Positions 15,337-23,952 of a stretch of 64,000 bases of DNA are shown one piece after another. The stretch's first letter is position 1. Every line of letters starts with the position of its first letter. Position numbers and translations under genes: made by a program. Below the pieces are notes generated by a model that did no database searches, had not been told where the DNA came from, and saw only the letters and a program-made list of their open reading frames with translations. The DNA comes from CAZBDU01 sp964490725 (GTDB lineage Bacteria; Spirochaetota; Spirochaetia; SZUA-6; DRHE01), in NCBI GenBank assembly GCA_964490725.1, contig CAZBDU010000018.1, positions 12,533 through 76,532 on the forward strand. Reading direction: 5' to 3'.

Positions 15337-16356
15337 ATGGCGGACATCGAGTTCCTGTACCTGAGCCAGGAAGAGGTCAGGGCCACGGGGGTGGGCATCG
15401 AGCTGGCGCTGCAGGCCGTAGAGGACGCCTTCCGGCTGCATCACCAGGGCAAGGTCATCCTGCCCTCCAAGGTCGTGCTGGACATGGGCGAGCGGGAACG
15501 CGGGCGCGGCAACGCCATGCCCGCCTACGTGGGCGGCGAGTACGACGTGTTCGGCATCAAGTGGATCGCCGGCTTTCCCGGAAACCCCGCGCGCTTCGGC
15601 CTGCCGCGGGCCACAGCCCTGTTCATCCTGAACGACGCGGACAGCGGGGTGCCCCTGGCCGTGATGGACTGCACGCTGCTGTCCGCCCTGCGCACGGGGG
15701 CGGTCACCGGGGTGGGGGCGCGGGCGCTGGCCCGCCCGGACTCCCGGAGCGCCGCCATCATCGGCTGCGGTGTGCAGGCCCGCACCCAGCTGGAGGCGCT
15801 CAAAACGGTGCTGCCGCAGCTGGAGGAGCTGCGCTGTTTCGACATACGTTGGGAGGCGGCCCGGGTCTTCGCCGCCGAGGCGGCCGAACGCTTCGGGATG
15901 GGCGCGAAGGCGGCCGCCACGGCCGAGGAGGCGGTGCGCGAGGCAGACGTGGTGGTCACCGTCACCGTGGCCGACGAGCCTATCGTCAGGGAGGGCTGGA
16001 TGAAGCCCGGCAGCTTCTTCTCCGCCGTCGGCTCCTACCAGGAGGAGGAGTTCGACGTGGTGGCCAACTCCGACCTGGTGGTGGTGGACGGGCTGGAGCA
16101 CGTTCTGCACCGGGAGACCCCGGTGGTGGCGCTGATGATCAGGGAGGGCCGGCTGCGGGAGGAGGACGTGGCCGAGCTGGGGGCCATCCTCACCGGGGAG
16201 CGGCCCGGCCGCCGCCGCCCGGAGGAGCGGATCTTCTTCAGCCCCATCGGCATGGCCGTGGAGGACGTCTGCCTGAGCGCCCGGGTGTACCGGCTGGCGC
16301 TGGAGAAGGGGATCGGCCGCCGCCTGGGTTTGTTCGGCCGCGACATCGCCCGCTGA
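15337..16356 (+). CDS. Ornithine cyclodeaminase / mu-crystallin family protein
   Basis: 339-residue NAD(P)-dependent enzyme. The substrate domain carries the conserved Lys and Arg of the family (QGKVILPSKVVLDMG, ALRTGAVTGVGARALA). The Rossmann part begins AAIIGCGVQARTQLEAL (GxGxQ motif), and DVVVTVTVADEPIV follows. Family members catalyse ornithine cyclodeamination, alanine dehydrogenation or ketimine reduction, and activity cannot be chosen from sequence. The ATG of MADIEFLYLSQEEV follows GAGGAG. Placed between the two methyltransferase-system genes, it may process the amino-acid or imine product of demethylation (inference). Confidence 0.88.
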   Translation: MADIEFLYLSQEEVRATGVGIELALQAVEDAFRLHHQGKVILPSKVVLDMGERERGRGNAMPAYVGGEYDVFGIKWIAGFPGNPARFGLPRATALFILNDADSGVPLAVMDCTLLSALRTGAVTGVGARALARPDSRSAAIIGCGVQARTQLEALKTVLPQLEELRCFDIRWEAARVFAAEAAERFGMGAKAAATAEEAVREADVVVTVTVADEPIVREGWMKPGSFFSAVGSYQEEEFDVVANSDLVVVDGLEHVLHRETPVVALMIREGRLREEDVAELGAILTGERPGRRRPEERIFFSPIGMAVEDVCLSARVYRLALEKGIGRRLGLFGRDIAR

Positions 16357-16390
16357 GGCCGCGGGCAGGAAGCGATTCAGGAGGACCGGC

Positions 16391-17053
16391 ATGGCGCAAA
16401 GCGAAGAGATCTACGCCCGGATGCGGGCCAGCATCGAGAGCTACGACAGCGAGGCGGCGGCGGCAGCGGCCAGGGAGGCGGTGGCGGCGGGGGTCAACCT
16501 GCTGGAGGCGGTGGAGCAGGGGTTCGCCGAGCCGATCCGGCGGCTGGGGGAGGCCTTCGACCGCATGGAGATCTTCCTCCCGCAGCTCATGCTGGCCTCC
16601 GACGCCATGAAGGCGGGGATGGCGGTGATGGAGGAGGCGATCAAAAGGGGTGGCGGCACCCTGGCGAGCAAGGGCACGGTGGTGATCGGAACGGTGGAGG
16701 GGGACATCCACGACATCGGCAAGACGGTGGTGGCGGCCCTGCTTTCGGCCAACGGCTACCAGGTCCACGACCTGGGGGTGGAGGTTCCGGCCGGGCGCTT
16801 CATCGAGGCGGCCGCCGGCCACCAGGCGGACATCATCGGCATGTCGGCCCTGCTGTCCACCACCATGCTGTATCAGCGGGACGTGATCGAGCTGCTGGGC
16901 AACAAGGGACTGCGGGGGAAGTACTTCACCATTGTCGGGGGGGCGCCGGTCACCCAGGCCTGGGCCGAGGAGATCGGGGCGGACGGCTACGCCCGGGGAC
17001 CCTACGAGGCGGTGAGGCTGCTGGACGCCAGCAAGGGAGCCTGGGGGAAATGA
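16391..17053 (+). CDS. Corrinoid (B12-binding) methyl-carrier protein, MtbC/MttC-type
   Basis: 220-residue carrier. An N-terminal helical cap domain with methyltransferase-corrinoid features (AEPIRRLGEAFDRMEIFLPQ) precedes a Rossmann B12 domain with DIHDIGK, where His107 is the lower cobalt ligand, plus GVEVPAGRFIE and IVGGAPVT. It accepts the methyl group from the flanking MttB-like and MtmB-like proteins. The methylcorrinoid:acceptor methyltransferase and the RamA-type reactivase are not in this window and must be encoded elsewhere. Its stop overlaps the next start (ATGA). Confidence 0.95.
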   Translation: MAQSEEIYARMRASIESYDSEAAAAAAREAVAAGVNLLEAVEQGFAEPIRRLGEAFDRMEIFLPQLMLASDAMKAGMAVMEEAIKRGGGTLASKGTVVIGTVEGDIHDIGKTVVAALLSANGYQVHDLGVEVPAGRFIEAAAGHQADIIGMSALLSTTMLYQRDVIELLGNKGLRGKYFTIVGGAPVTQAWAEEIGADGYARGPYEAVRLLDASKGAWGK

Positions 17054-18414
17054 ACTTCAAGGAGATCGCACGGCGTGCGGAGACCGGCCCGCTCATGGAG
17101 GCGCCCGACTTCCTGATGAAGCGGTTGTCCGCCGCCGTGCCGGCGCTGCAGAAGAAGTACGAGATCCACTGGGACGGCAAGACCCTGCTCAACCAGGATG
17201 ACGAGATGGCCGACCGGCTGTGGCAGGCGGGGCGGGAGCTGCTGCTGTCGGCCGGGATCTTCAGCATGGGCTCCCGGCGGGTGATCGAGATCTCCGGGGA
17301 GGAGCTGGAGGAGGCGCTGCGCTTCGTTCCGGCGGAGCTGCCGATGGGTGCGGGCAAGGACCGGGTGACCGCCCGCCACCGCGGCGTGGAGGACCCGCGA
17401 CCGCCTTTCGTGTTCAGCGGCCCCTTCAACGCCGACGTGAGCGAGGAGATGTTCGTCCACCTCAACGAGGCCTTCGCCCAGGAGAGGATCATCGACAGCC
17501 TGCTGTTTCCCGGGTATCTGAAGGTCCTGGACGGCCAGACCATCCGCCCCACCTCGGGATTGTCCAGCCGGGCGGCCATGCTCTACGGACAGTGGTCCCG
17601 CGAGGCGGTGCGCCGGGCGGGGAGGCCGGGCATGCCCATAACCGGGCACGCGGTCATGGCGTTGAACGAGATCGCCTGCACGAACGAGGAGTGGGGCCTG
17701 CGGGCCAGCGATCCGCGCGCCATGGTGCTGATCTCGGAGCTGCAGGTAGATGACGTGACCCTGACCCGCCTGGCCTACTACCAGGCCTACGGCTGCCCGA
17801 TCTACGTGGCCTTCACGCCCCTGGTGGGCGGCTACGGCGGGGATCCCGCCGGCACGGCCGTGGTGGCGGCCGCCTCCTTCATCGCCGCGGTGGTGCTGGG
17901 CGCCGAGATCGCGCACTTGGGGCCCCAGCACATCAAGTACAAGCAGCAGACCAACGCCCACTCGTTGTTCCTGGCCGGAGTGGCCAACCAGGCGGTGGCG
18001 CGGAACAGCCGCATCATCGCCACCACCAGCCACACCACCACCGGCCGGCCCGGCGGCGAGCAGTACGCCCGTGAGTTCGCCGCCCTGGCGCTCTGTGCGG
18101 TGACCAGCGGCAGCAACGTAACCGGGCCCCGACCGGCCGAGCCGCTGGGCTTCAACAACGTCAGCCCCCTGATGGCCCGGCTGTTCGCGGAGGTGGCCCA
18201 TGCCGCCGCCTCCCTGAGCCGGCCTGAGGCGGCCGAAATCGTGCACCGTCTGTACGCCACCTACAGCGACAGCCTGGATCTGGAGAGCTCGCCCCCCGGG
18301 CAGGTCTTCGAGGAGCTCTACGACCTGAAGACGCTGCGGCCCACTGCGGAGCACCAGGCGCTGTACGAGCGGCTCAAGGAAGAGCTGGCCGGGTTGGGGG
18401 TCCCCCTGGCATGA
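17050..18414 (+). CDS. MtmB-like (monomethylamine methyltransferase family) protein lacking pyrrolysine
   Basis: 454 residues, the same size as archaeal MtmB, and recognisably collinear with it: QKKYEIHWDGKTLL, AGRELLLSAGIFSMGSRRVI, GAGKDRVTARHRGVEDPRP, AGRPGMPITGHAVMALNEIA, FTPLVGGYGGDPAGTAVVAA and the C-terminal VFEELYDLKTLRPTAEHQAL. In archaeal MtmB the Pyl-encoding TAG falls in GMGV-Pyl-GPE. Here the matching place is GMPI-Thr198-GHA, codon ACC at 17641, so the catalytic Pyl is replaced. It shares one corrinoid protein with the MttB-like enzyme. The reaction is unknown: the enzyme either acts on another methyl donor or uses a different ammonium-binding chemistry. Confidence 0.85.
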   Translation: MNFKEIARRAETGPLMEAPDFLMKRLSAAVPALQKKYEIHWDGKTLLNQDDEMADRLWQAGRELLLSAGIFSMGSRRVIEISGEELEEALRFVPAELPMGAGKDRVTARHRGVEDPRPPFVFSGPFNADVSEEMFVHLNEAFAQERIIDSLLFPGYLKVLDGQTIRPTSGLSSRAAMLYGQWSREAVRRAGRPGMPITGHAVMALNEIACTNEEWGLRASDPRAMVLISELQVDDVTLTRLAYYQAYGCPIYVAFTPLVGGYGGDPAGTAVVAAASFIAAVVLGAEIAHLGPQHIKYKQQTNAHSLFLAGVANQAVARNSRIIATTSHTTTGRPGGEQYAREFAALALCAVTSGSNVTGPRPAEPLGFNNVSPLMARLFAEVAHAAASLSRPEAAEIVHRLYATYSDSLDLESSPPGQVFEELYDLKTLRPTAEHQALYERLKEELAGLGVPLA

Positions 18415-19163
18415 GCGCCGCAGCCGAGGGGGGGGCGAAGATGTTCGAGCAGGTGCAGAGCCAGAAGTACTACCTGCAGATCGTCAACCAGATCCGCACC
18501 CTGATCGCCGAGGGCAAGCTGAAGGAAGGGGAGCGCCTGCCGGCGGAGCGGGTCCTGGCCCAGCAGTTCGGCACCAGCCGCGCCAGCATCCGCGAGGCCC
18601 TGAGCGCCCTGGAGATCCTGGGGCTGGTGGAGGCCAAGAGCGGGCAGGGCAACTTCATCCGCTCGGAGGGCTTGAGCTCCACCCTGGAGGGGGAGAGCCT
18701 GACCGAGCTGCTGCGCGAGCACAGCCCCTACGAGATCTTCGAGTCCCGCCTGGAGATCGAGCCCAGCCTGGCCGGTCTGGCCGCCCAGCGCGCCAGCGCC
18801 GGGGAAAGGGAAGAGCTGCTGGGGATCCTTGAAACCCTCAACCGCATCGGCCGGGAGCTGGAGGCCGACCCGGCCCGGGTGGACGACTACATGGAGGAGG
18901 ACCGGAAGCTGCACCTGAAGATCGGGCAGTGCGCTCACAACAGCGTGCTGCACATGGTCTTCGCCGCCGTGAACCAGATGATGACGGAAAGACACTGGCG
19001 GGTGCTGAAGAGCAAAGGGGTCTTCCAGGAAGGCAACATCCGCAAGTACGAGCGGGAGCACAACTCCATCGTCCGGGCCATCTGCGAGGGGCGCGCCGAG
19101 GCCGCCCGCAAGGAGATGCGCCGGCATATCTTCGACGTCAAGAAGGATCTGTTCGAGGAATGA
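18411..19163 (+). CDS. FadR/GntR-family transcriptional regulator (FCD domain)
   Basis: 250-residue repressor-type regulator. N-terminal winged helix: LPAERVLAQQFGTSRASIRE then ALSALEILGLVEAKSGQGNF. The C-terminal all-helical FCD domain has the Asp/His metal set, with DRKLHLKIGQCAHNSVL and EREHNSIVRAI. It probably binds a carboxylate intermediate of the pathway and controls the operon in which it lies. The start overlaps the previous stop (ATGA). The inverted repeat at 13728-13748 is the best operator candidate seen. Confidence 0.93.
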   Translation: MSAAAEGGAKMFEQVQSQKYYLQIVNQIRTLIAEGKLKEGERLPAERVLAQQFGTSRASIREALSALEILGLVEAKSGQGNFIRSEGLSSTLEGESLTELLREHSPYEIFESRLEIEPSLAGLAAQRASAGEREELLGILETLNRIGRELEADPARVDDYMEEDRKLHLKIGQCAHNSVLHMVFAAVNQMMTERHWRVLKSKGVFQEGNIRKYEREHNSIVRAICEGRAEAARKEMRRHIFDVKKDLFEE

Positions 19164-19184
19164 GGCTGAGGAGGACAGCGACAG

Positions 19185-20078
19185 ATGATTGGTGCAAAGG
19201 AGCTGAAGGGGGTCATTCCGGCGATCATCACGCCCTTCGACGCGAACGACAGGGTGGACCTGGAGGGGGTGGAGAAGATCTGCCGCTTCCTGATCGAAGG
19301 GGGCGTGCACGCCATCATGCCGGTGGGAGGGACGGGTGAGTTCCCGAGCCTGCTGCGGGAGGAGAAGCGTGACCTGGTGGCCGCCATCGCAGGGGTAGCC
19401 AAGGGCAAGGTGCCGGTGGTGGCCGGTACGGCGGCCTGCAGCACCCGCGAGGTCATCCTGCTCAGCAATGAGGCCCACCAGGCGGGGGCGGATGCCGTGA
19501 TCGTCACCGCCCCGTACTACTTCAGGCTCCCCGAGGATTCCCTGCGCGAGCACTACCGCACCGTGGCCGCCAACGTGGGCTGCCCGGTGGTGGTGTACAA
19601 CAACCCGCTGTACACCGGCAATCCCATGAGCCCGGAGCTCCTGGCCGGCCTGATGAGGGTGGAGAACATCATCGGGCTGAAACAGAGCCAGGCCGACATG
19701 GGGCAGCTGGTGGAGACGATCCGGCTCTCGCCGGCGGGGCGGTCCCTGTGCACGGGGATCGACAGCCAGTTCTACCCGGCGCTGTGTGTGGGTGCGGTGG
19801 GCGTCTACTCCACCGCCGCCGGCGTCATCCCTGCCCAGATGGTGAGACTCTACGACCTGTTCCAGGCCGGGAAGCACGCCGGGGCGCTGGAGCTCCACAT
19901 GAAGCTGCAGGCCCTCAACAGGTACCTGGAGTACGATCCCGGCTACGTGGCGCCGGCCAAGGAGGCGCTCAACATGATGGGGCTTCCCGGCGGAAGCCTG
20001 CGCGCGCCGCTGCCGGAGCTCACCCGGGAGGAGAGGGCCGGAATCCGGGAGGCCCTGAAGGGAATCGGAGTCCTGTAG
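19185..20078 (+). CDS. DapA/NAL-family aldolase or dehydratase
   Basis: 297-residue TIM-barrel lyase of the dihydrodipicolinate synthase superfamily. It shows GVIPAIITPFDANDRVDLEG at the start, the carboxylate loop GGTGEFPSL, the Tyr of VVVYNNPLYTGN and the Schiff-base Lys of IIGLKQSQADM. True DapA is unlikely in this catabolic setting. Members of this class cleave or form bonds next to pyruvate or other 2-oxoacids, so a role in breaking an amino-acid or oxoacid product of ring opening is inferred. Spacing to neighbours is under 25 bp. Confidence 0.9.
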   Translation: MIGAKELKGVIPAIITPFDANDRVDLEGVEKICRFLIEGGVHAIMPVGGTGEFPSLLREEKRDLVAAIAGVAKGKVPVVAGTAACSTREVILLSNEAHQAGADAVIVTAPYYFRLPEDSLREHYRTVAANVGCPVVVYNNPLYTGNPMSPELLAGLMRVENIIGLKQSQADMGQLVETIRLSPAGRSLCTGIDSQFYPALCVGAVGVYSTAAGVIPAQMVRLYDLFQAGKHAGALELHMKLQALNRYLEYDPGYVAPAKEALNMMGLPGGSLRAPLPELTREERAGIREALKGIGVL

Positions 20079-20092
20079 GCGCGGGGAGGGTG

Positions 20093-22183
20093 ATGCGTTT
20101 CAGAGTGGGCGTGGACACCGGGGGCACCTTCACCGACTGCGTCGTGATCGACGGCGCGGGGGCGGTGCACAGCTTCAAGGAGCTGTCCACCCCGAAAGAC
20201 CCCTCCGTCGGCCTGTACAACGTCATCCGCAAGGCCGCCGGGCACTTCGGACGCAGCCTCCAGGAGTTCCTGGCCGACCTGGAGTTCCTGGCCCACGGGA
20301 CCACCGTGGCCACCAACACCCTCCTCACCCGGACCGGGGCGAAGACTGGCCTCATCCTGACCCGGGGGTTCCGGGACACCCTGGAGATGCGCCGGGCCCA
20401 CAAGGAGAACATCTGGGACCTGTTTCTTCCGGTGCCCCAGCCTCTGGTGCCCCGCCATCTGCGCGTGGGGGTGCGGGAGCGCATCGATCACCGGGGACAG
20501 GTGGTGGAACCGCTCGCGGAAGAGGAGGTGGCCGCGGCCTGCGCCCTGTTGCGCAGGGAAGGGGTGGAGGCGGTGGCGGTATGCACGTTGTTCTCCTTCC
20601 TGGAGGACGGGCATGAGCGGCGCATCCGCGAGCAGGTGGTGAAGGAGCTGCCGGAGGCGTTCGTCTCGATCTCCTCGGAGGTGCTGCCGCAGATCCGCGA
20701 GTACGAGCGGATGTCCACCACCGTGGCCAACGCCTACGTCGGGCCCAGGCTTACGGTGTACCTCTCCACCCTGGAAGCGAAGCTGAAGCAGGACGGGCTG
20801 AAGAGGGCCTTCTACGTGACCGCCTCCAACGGCGGGGTGATGACCTCCGAGACCGCCATCCGCCACGCCTCGGCCACCCTGCTCTCGGGGCCGGCTGCGG
20901 GCGCCGTGGGGGCGGTGTTCTTCGCAGAGCTGCTGGGCAGGCGGAACCTGATCCTGATGGACATGGGCGGGACCTCCTTCGACGTCACCCTGGTGAGCGG
21001 CGGCAAGGTCACTCTCAGCACCGAGGGGGAGATCGCCGGCTACCGGGTGGCCAAGCCCATGATCGACATCAACACGGTAGGGGCGGGCGGCGGCTCCATC
21101 GCCTGGCTGGACCGCGGCGGGATGCTGCGGGTGGGCCCGGCCTCGGCCGGCTCGGACCCCGGGCCGGTCTGCTACGATCTGGGCGGCCGGGAGCCCACGG
21201 TGACCGACGCCAACCTGATCCTGGGGTACCTGAATGCTGGGTACTTCCTGGGCGGGGAGATGAAGGTCAGCCGGGAGAAGGCCGCCGAGGCGCTGCGGCG
21301 GCAGATCGCAGAGCCGCTGGGGCTGAGCCAGACGGAGGCGGCGGCCGGGGTGTTCCGGATCATCAACCAGAACATGGCCGACGCCGCCAAGGTGGTCTCC
21401 GTGCAGCGGGGGCACGACCCCCGGGAGTACGCCCTGGTGAGCGCCGGCGGGGCCTGCTCCATCCACGCCTGCAAGATCGCCGAGGAGGTGGGCAGCCGCA
21501 CGGTGATCGTGCCCAGGGCCGCCTCGGTGTTCTGCGCCCTGGGCATGCTGGAGACCGACATCCGGCTGGACACCGTGCGCACCTTCAACGCCTTCCTCCC
21601 CGGGATGGACCTGGAGGAGCTCAACCGGGTGATCGGCCAGGTAGAGGAGCAGTCCCTGCGGGGGCTGCTCCAGGAGGGGGTGGAGCGGGGGCGCACCGCG
21701 CTGCTGCGCTTCCTGGACGTGCGCTACGTGGGACAGCACCACGAGGTGACCGTCGAGATCCCCCACGGCCGGCCCATCGCGGAGGCAGACCTGGAGGGTA
21801 TAGCGGGCGCCTTCCACACGGCCCACGAGCGGCTGTACACCTACTGCACGCCGGAGAACCCGCTGGAGATCATGAACCTGAGAGTCACGGCGGTGGGCGT
21901 GGTGGACAAGGCGCGCCTGGAAGAGGCAGGCGGAGGCGCGGCCGTGGAGCCGGTCCAGGCGGCCGGGGCCAGCAAGGGCAGCCGCCCGGTGTACTTCGCC
22001 GGGCAGGGCGGTCCCACCGACACGCCCGTCTACGACCGGGAGCGCCTGCTGCCGGGGGCGCGGCTGCGCGGGCCGGCGGTGGTGGAGGAGCGCATCACCA
22101 CCGTGGTCGTGCACCCGGGCTGGCAGATGGAGGTGGACCGCTTCGGCAACATCGTGATGGAGATGACGGAGGTGCCGTCTTGA
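20093..22183 (+). CDS. hyuA: HyuA-type ATP-dependent hydantoinase/oxoprolinase subunit
   Basis: 696-residue subunit with an ASKHA ATP-binding fold. It begins RVGVDTGGTFTDCVVIDGAG and contains FLAHGTTVATNTLLTRTGAK, LILMDMGGTSFDVTLVSGGK and TVGAGGGSIAWLDRGGMLRV. This is the HydA/oxoprolinase family, which with HyuB hydrolyses hydantoin, N-methylhydantoin, 5-oxoproline or acetophenone (after carboxylation) at the cost of ATP. In this operon ring opening of an imide or hydantoin is the best fit. The ATG lies after GGGGAGGG. The stop overlaps the hyuB start (TTGA). Confidence 0.92.
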   Translation: MRFRVGVDTGGTFTDCVVIDGAGAVHSFKELSTPKDPSVGLYNVIRKAAGHFGRSLQEFLADLEFLAHGTTVATNTLLTRTGAKTGLILTRGFRDTLEMRRAHKENIWDLFLPVPQPLVPRHLRVGVRERIDHRGQVVEPLAEEEVAAACALLRREGVEAVAVCTLFSFLEDGHERRIREQVVKELPEAFVSISSEVLPQIREYERMSTTVANAYVGPRLTVYLSTLEAKLKQDGLKRAFYVTASNGGVMTSETAIRHASATLLSGPAAGAVGAVFFAELLGRRNLILMDMGGTSFDVTLVSGGKVTLSTEGEIAGYRVAKPMIDINTVGAGGGSIAWLDRGGMLRVGPASAGSDPGPVCYDLGGREPTVTDANLILGYLNAGYFLGGEMKVSREKAAEALRRQIAEPLGLSQTEAAAGVFRIINQNMADAAKVVSVQRGHDPREYALVSAGGACSIHACKIAEEVGSRTVIVPRAASVFCALGMLETDIRLDTVRTFNAFLPGMDLEELNRVIGQVEEQSLRGLLQEGVERGRTALLRFLDVRYVGQHHEVTVEIPHGRPIAEADLEGIAGAFHTAHERLYTYCTPENPLEIMNLRVTAVGVVDKARLEEAGGGAAVEPVQAAGASKGSRPVYFAGQGGPTDTPVYDRERLLPGARLRGPAVVEERITTVVVHPGWQMEVDRFGNIVMEMTEVPS

Positions 22184-23952
22184 GGGAGCGCAGGAAGGAG
22201 TTCGAGGGCGCCGCCGACCCCATCACCCTGTCGGTGATCTACAACCGGCTGCTCACCATCAACCAGGAGATGGGGATCACCATGATCAACACCTCCATCT
22301 CGCCGATCTTCGCGGAGGTGCACGACTTCTCCTGCGCCATCTGCGACTGGGACAACCGCATCGTGGCCCAGATCGACGGGGTGCCCTCGCACACCGCCTC
22401 GGCCATGGAGGCGGTGAAGGCGGTCTCCCGGGAGTTCGCCGGGGACATCCACCCCGGGGACGTGTTCGTGCTGAACGACCCTTACCTGGGGGGCACCCAT
22501 CTGCCGGACGTGACGGTCATGAAGCCCATCTTCCACGGCGGTGAGCTGCAGTTCGTGGCCATCAACCGCGCTCACCACGGAGACGTGGGCGGGATGGAGC
22601 CCGGCTCCTACGCCCCCCAGGCGCGGGAGCTCTTCCACGAGGGGATCCGCATTCCGCCCCTCCGCATCTACCGCCGGGAGCGGCCCATCATGGACGTGGT
22701 CAACATGATCCGCATCAACACCCGCATGCCCGACGCCCTGTGGGTGGACATGAAGGCCCAGGTGGCCTCCTGCCGGGTGGCCGAGCGGCGCATCCTGGAG
22801 CTGCTGGACAAGTACGGAGCGGAGAAGACCCGGCGCACCATCGAGGACATCCACCGCTACGCCGAGCGGCGCATGCGCCTGGAGATCGCGCGGCTGGCCG
22901 ACGGCAGCTACCACGGGGAGAGCTTCCTGGACTCCGACGGCTTCAGCGACGAGGCCATCCGCATCAAGGTGGCGGTCACGATCCGCGGGGATGAGGCGTT
23001 CGTAGACTTCACCGGCTCCTGCCCGCAGGTGACCGGGTTCGTCAACTCGCCGCTGGCCAACACGGCCACCTGCGTTTACGTGGCCTTTCTGACCACGGTC
23101 ACCACCCCGGACATCCCCCACAACGAGGGGGTCTACCGGCCCATCCACATCTCGGCCCCGGAGGGCTCGGTGGTGAACCCGCGCTTCCCGGCGCCGGTGG
23201 CCTCCTGCACCCTGGACACGGCCTGCGCCATCCTGGAGGCCTGCTGGATGGCCCTGTCGCAGGTGCTGCCCGAGCGGGTGCCCGCCGGGTGGAACCGCTG
23301 GAACGGGCCCACCATCACCGGGACGGACCCGCGCAACGGGAGCTTCTACGTCATGTTCGGCTTCAACGGCTTCGGAGGGGCCGGGGGGATGTCGGGGATG
23401 GACGGGCGGCACTACGTGGGCGACGGGATCGACCTGGGCGGGCTGATCGCCCCCAACATCGAGACCAACGAGATGGACTACCCGCACATCACCGAGTTCA
23501 ACGAGCTCACCCCCGACTCCTGCGGGGCCGGGAAGTTCCGCGGGGGGTGCGGGGCCAGGTACCGCATCCGCCTCCACGACGAGAATCCCACCCTGGTGAT
23601 GTTCGGGGACGGCAAGGTGCACCCGCCTTACGGACTGTTCGGCGGGCAGCCGGGCTCCTGCAACAGGGCCGTGATCAACGAGGGGCTGCCCGGCGAGAGG
23701 GAGCTCCAGGCCAAGGAGGCGGTGCAGCTCCGCAGGGGGGACACCTACACCAGCTACCCTTCCGGAGGAGGCGGCTGGGGAGACCCCCTGGAGCGGGATC
23801 CGGAGGCGGTGCGGGCGGACGTGCGGGGCGGGATCGTCTCCCCCCGGAGCGCCCGGGAGGTGTACGGGGTGGTGCTGGAGGGGGAGGCTCTGCAGGTGGA
23901 CGCGGGGGCCACCCGGGAGCTGCGCCGGCAGAGGGGAGCGAGCCGTGGCTGA
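22180..23952 (+). CDS. hyuB: HyuB-type hydantoinase/oxoprolinase subunit
   Basis: 590-residue partner of HyuA. TTG start inside the hyuA stop. Family features: DPITLSVIYNRLLTINQEMG, INTSISPIFAEVHDFSCAIC, HPGDVFVLNDPYLGGTHLPD (metal-ligand region), DFTGSCPQVTGFVNSPLANT and the Gly-rich C-terminus with SYPSGGGGWGDPLERDP. It carries the amide-hydrolysing site in HyuAB complexes. Substrate preference (hydantoin, N-methylhydantoin, oxoproline) is not decidable from sequence. The SsnA-like deaminase and N-methyl-transferases around it make an N-methylhydantoin-like compound attractive (inference). Confidence 0.92.
   Translation: MRERRKEFEGAADPITLSVIYNRLLTINQEMGITMINTSISPIFAEVHDFSCAICDWDNRIVAQIDGVPSHTASAMEAVKAVSREFAGDIHPGDVFVLNDPYLGGTHLPDVTVMKPIFHGGELQFVAINRAHHGDVGGMEPGSYAPQARELFHEGIRIPPLRIYRRERPIMDVVNMIRINTRMPDALWVDMKAQVASCRVAERRILELLDKYGAEKTRRTIEDIHRYAERRMRLEIARLADGSYHGESFLDSDGFSDEAIRIKVAVTIRGDEAFVDFTGSCPQVTGFVNSPLANTATCVYVAFLTTVTTPDIPHNEGVYRPIHISAPEGSVVNPRFPAPVASCTLDTACAILEACWMALSQVLPERVPAGWNRWNGPTITGTDPRNGSFYVMFGFNGFGGAGGMSGMDGRHYVGDGIDLGGLIAPNIETNEMDYPHITEFNELTPDSCGAGKFRGGCGARYRIRLHDENPTLVMFGDGKVHPPYGLFGGQPGSCNRAVINEGLPGERELQAKEAVQLRRGDTYTSYPSGGGGWGDPLERDPEAVRADVRGGIVSPRSAREVYGVVLEGEALQVDAGATRELRRQRGASRG

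Noticed and set aside
13769..18414. Pyrrolysine (TAG read-through) in the methyltransferase genes
   Set aside because: Both frames are continuous without internal TAG. The MtmB-like site is an ACC Thr codon.
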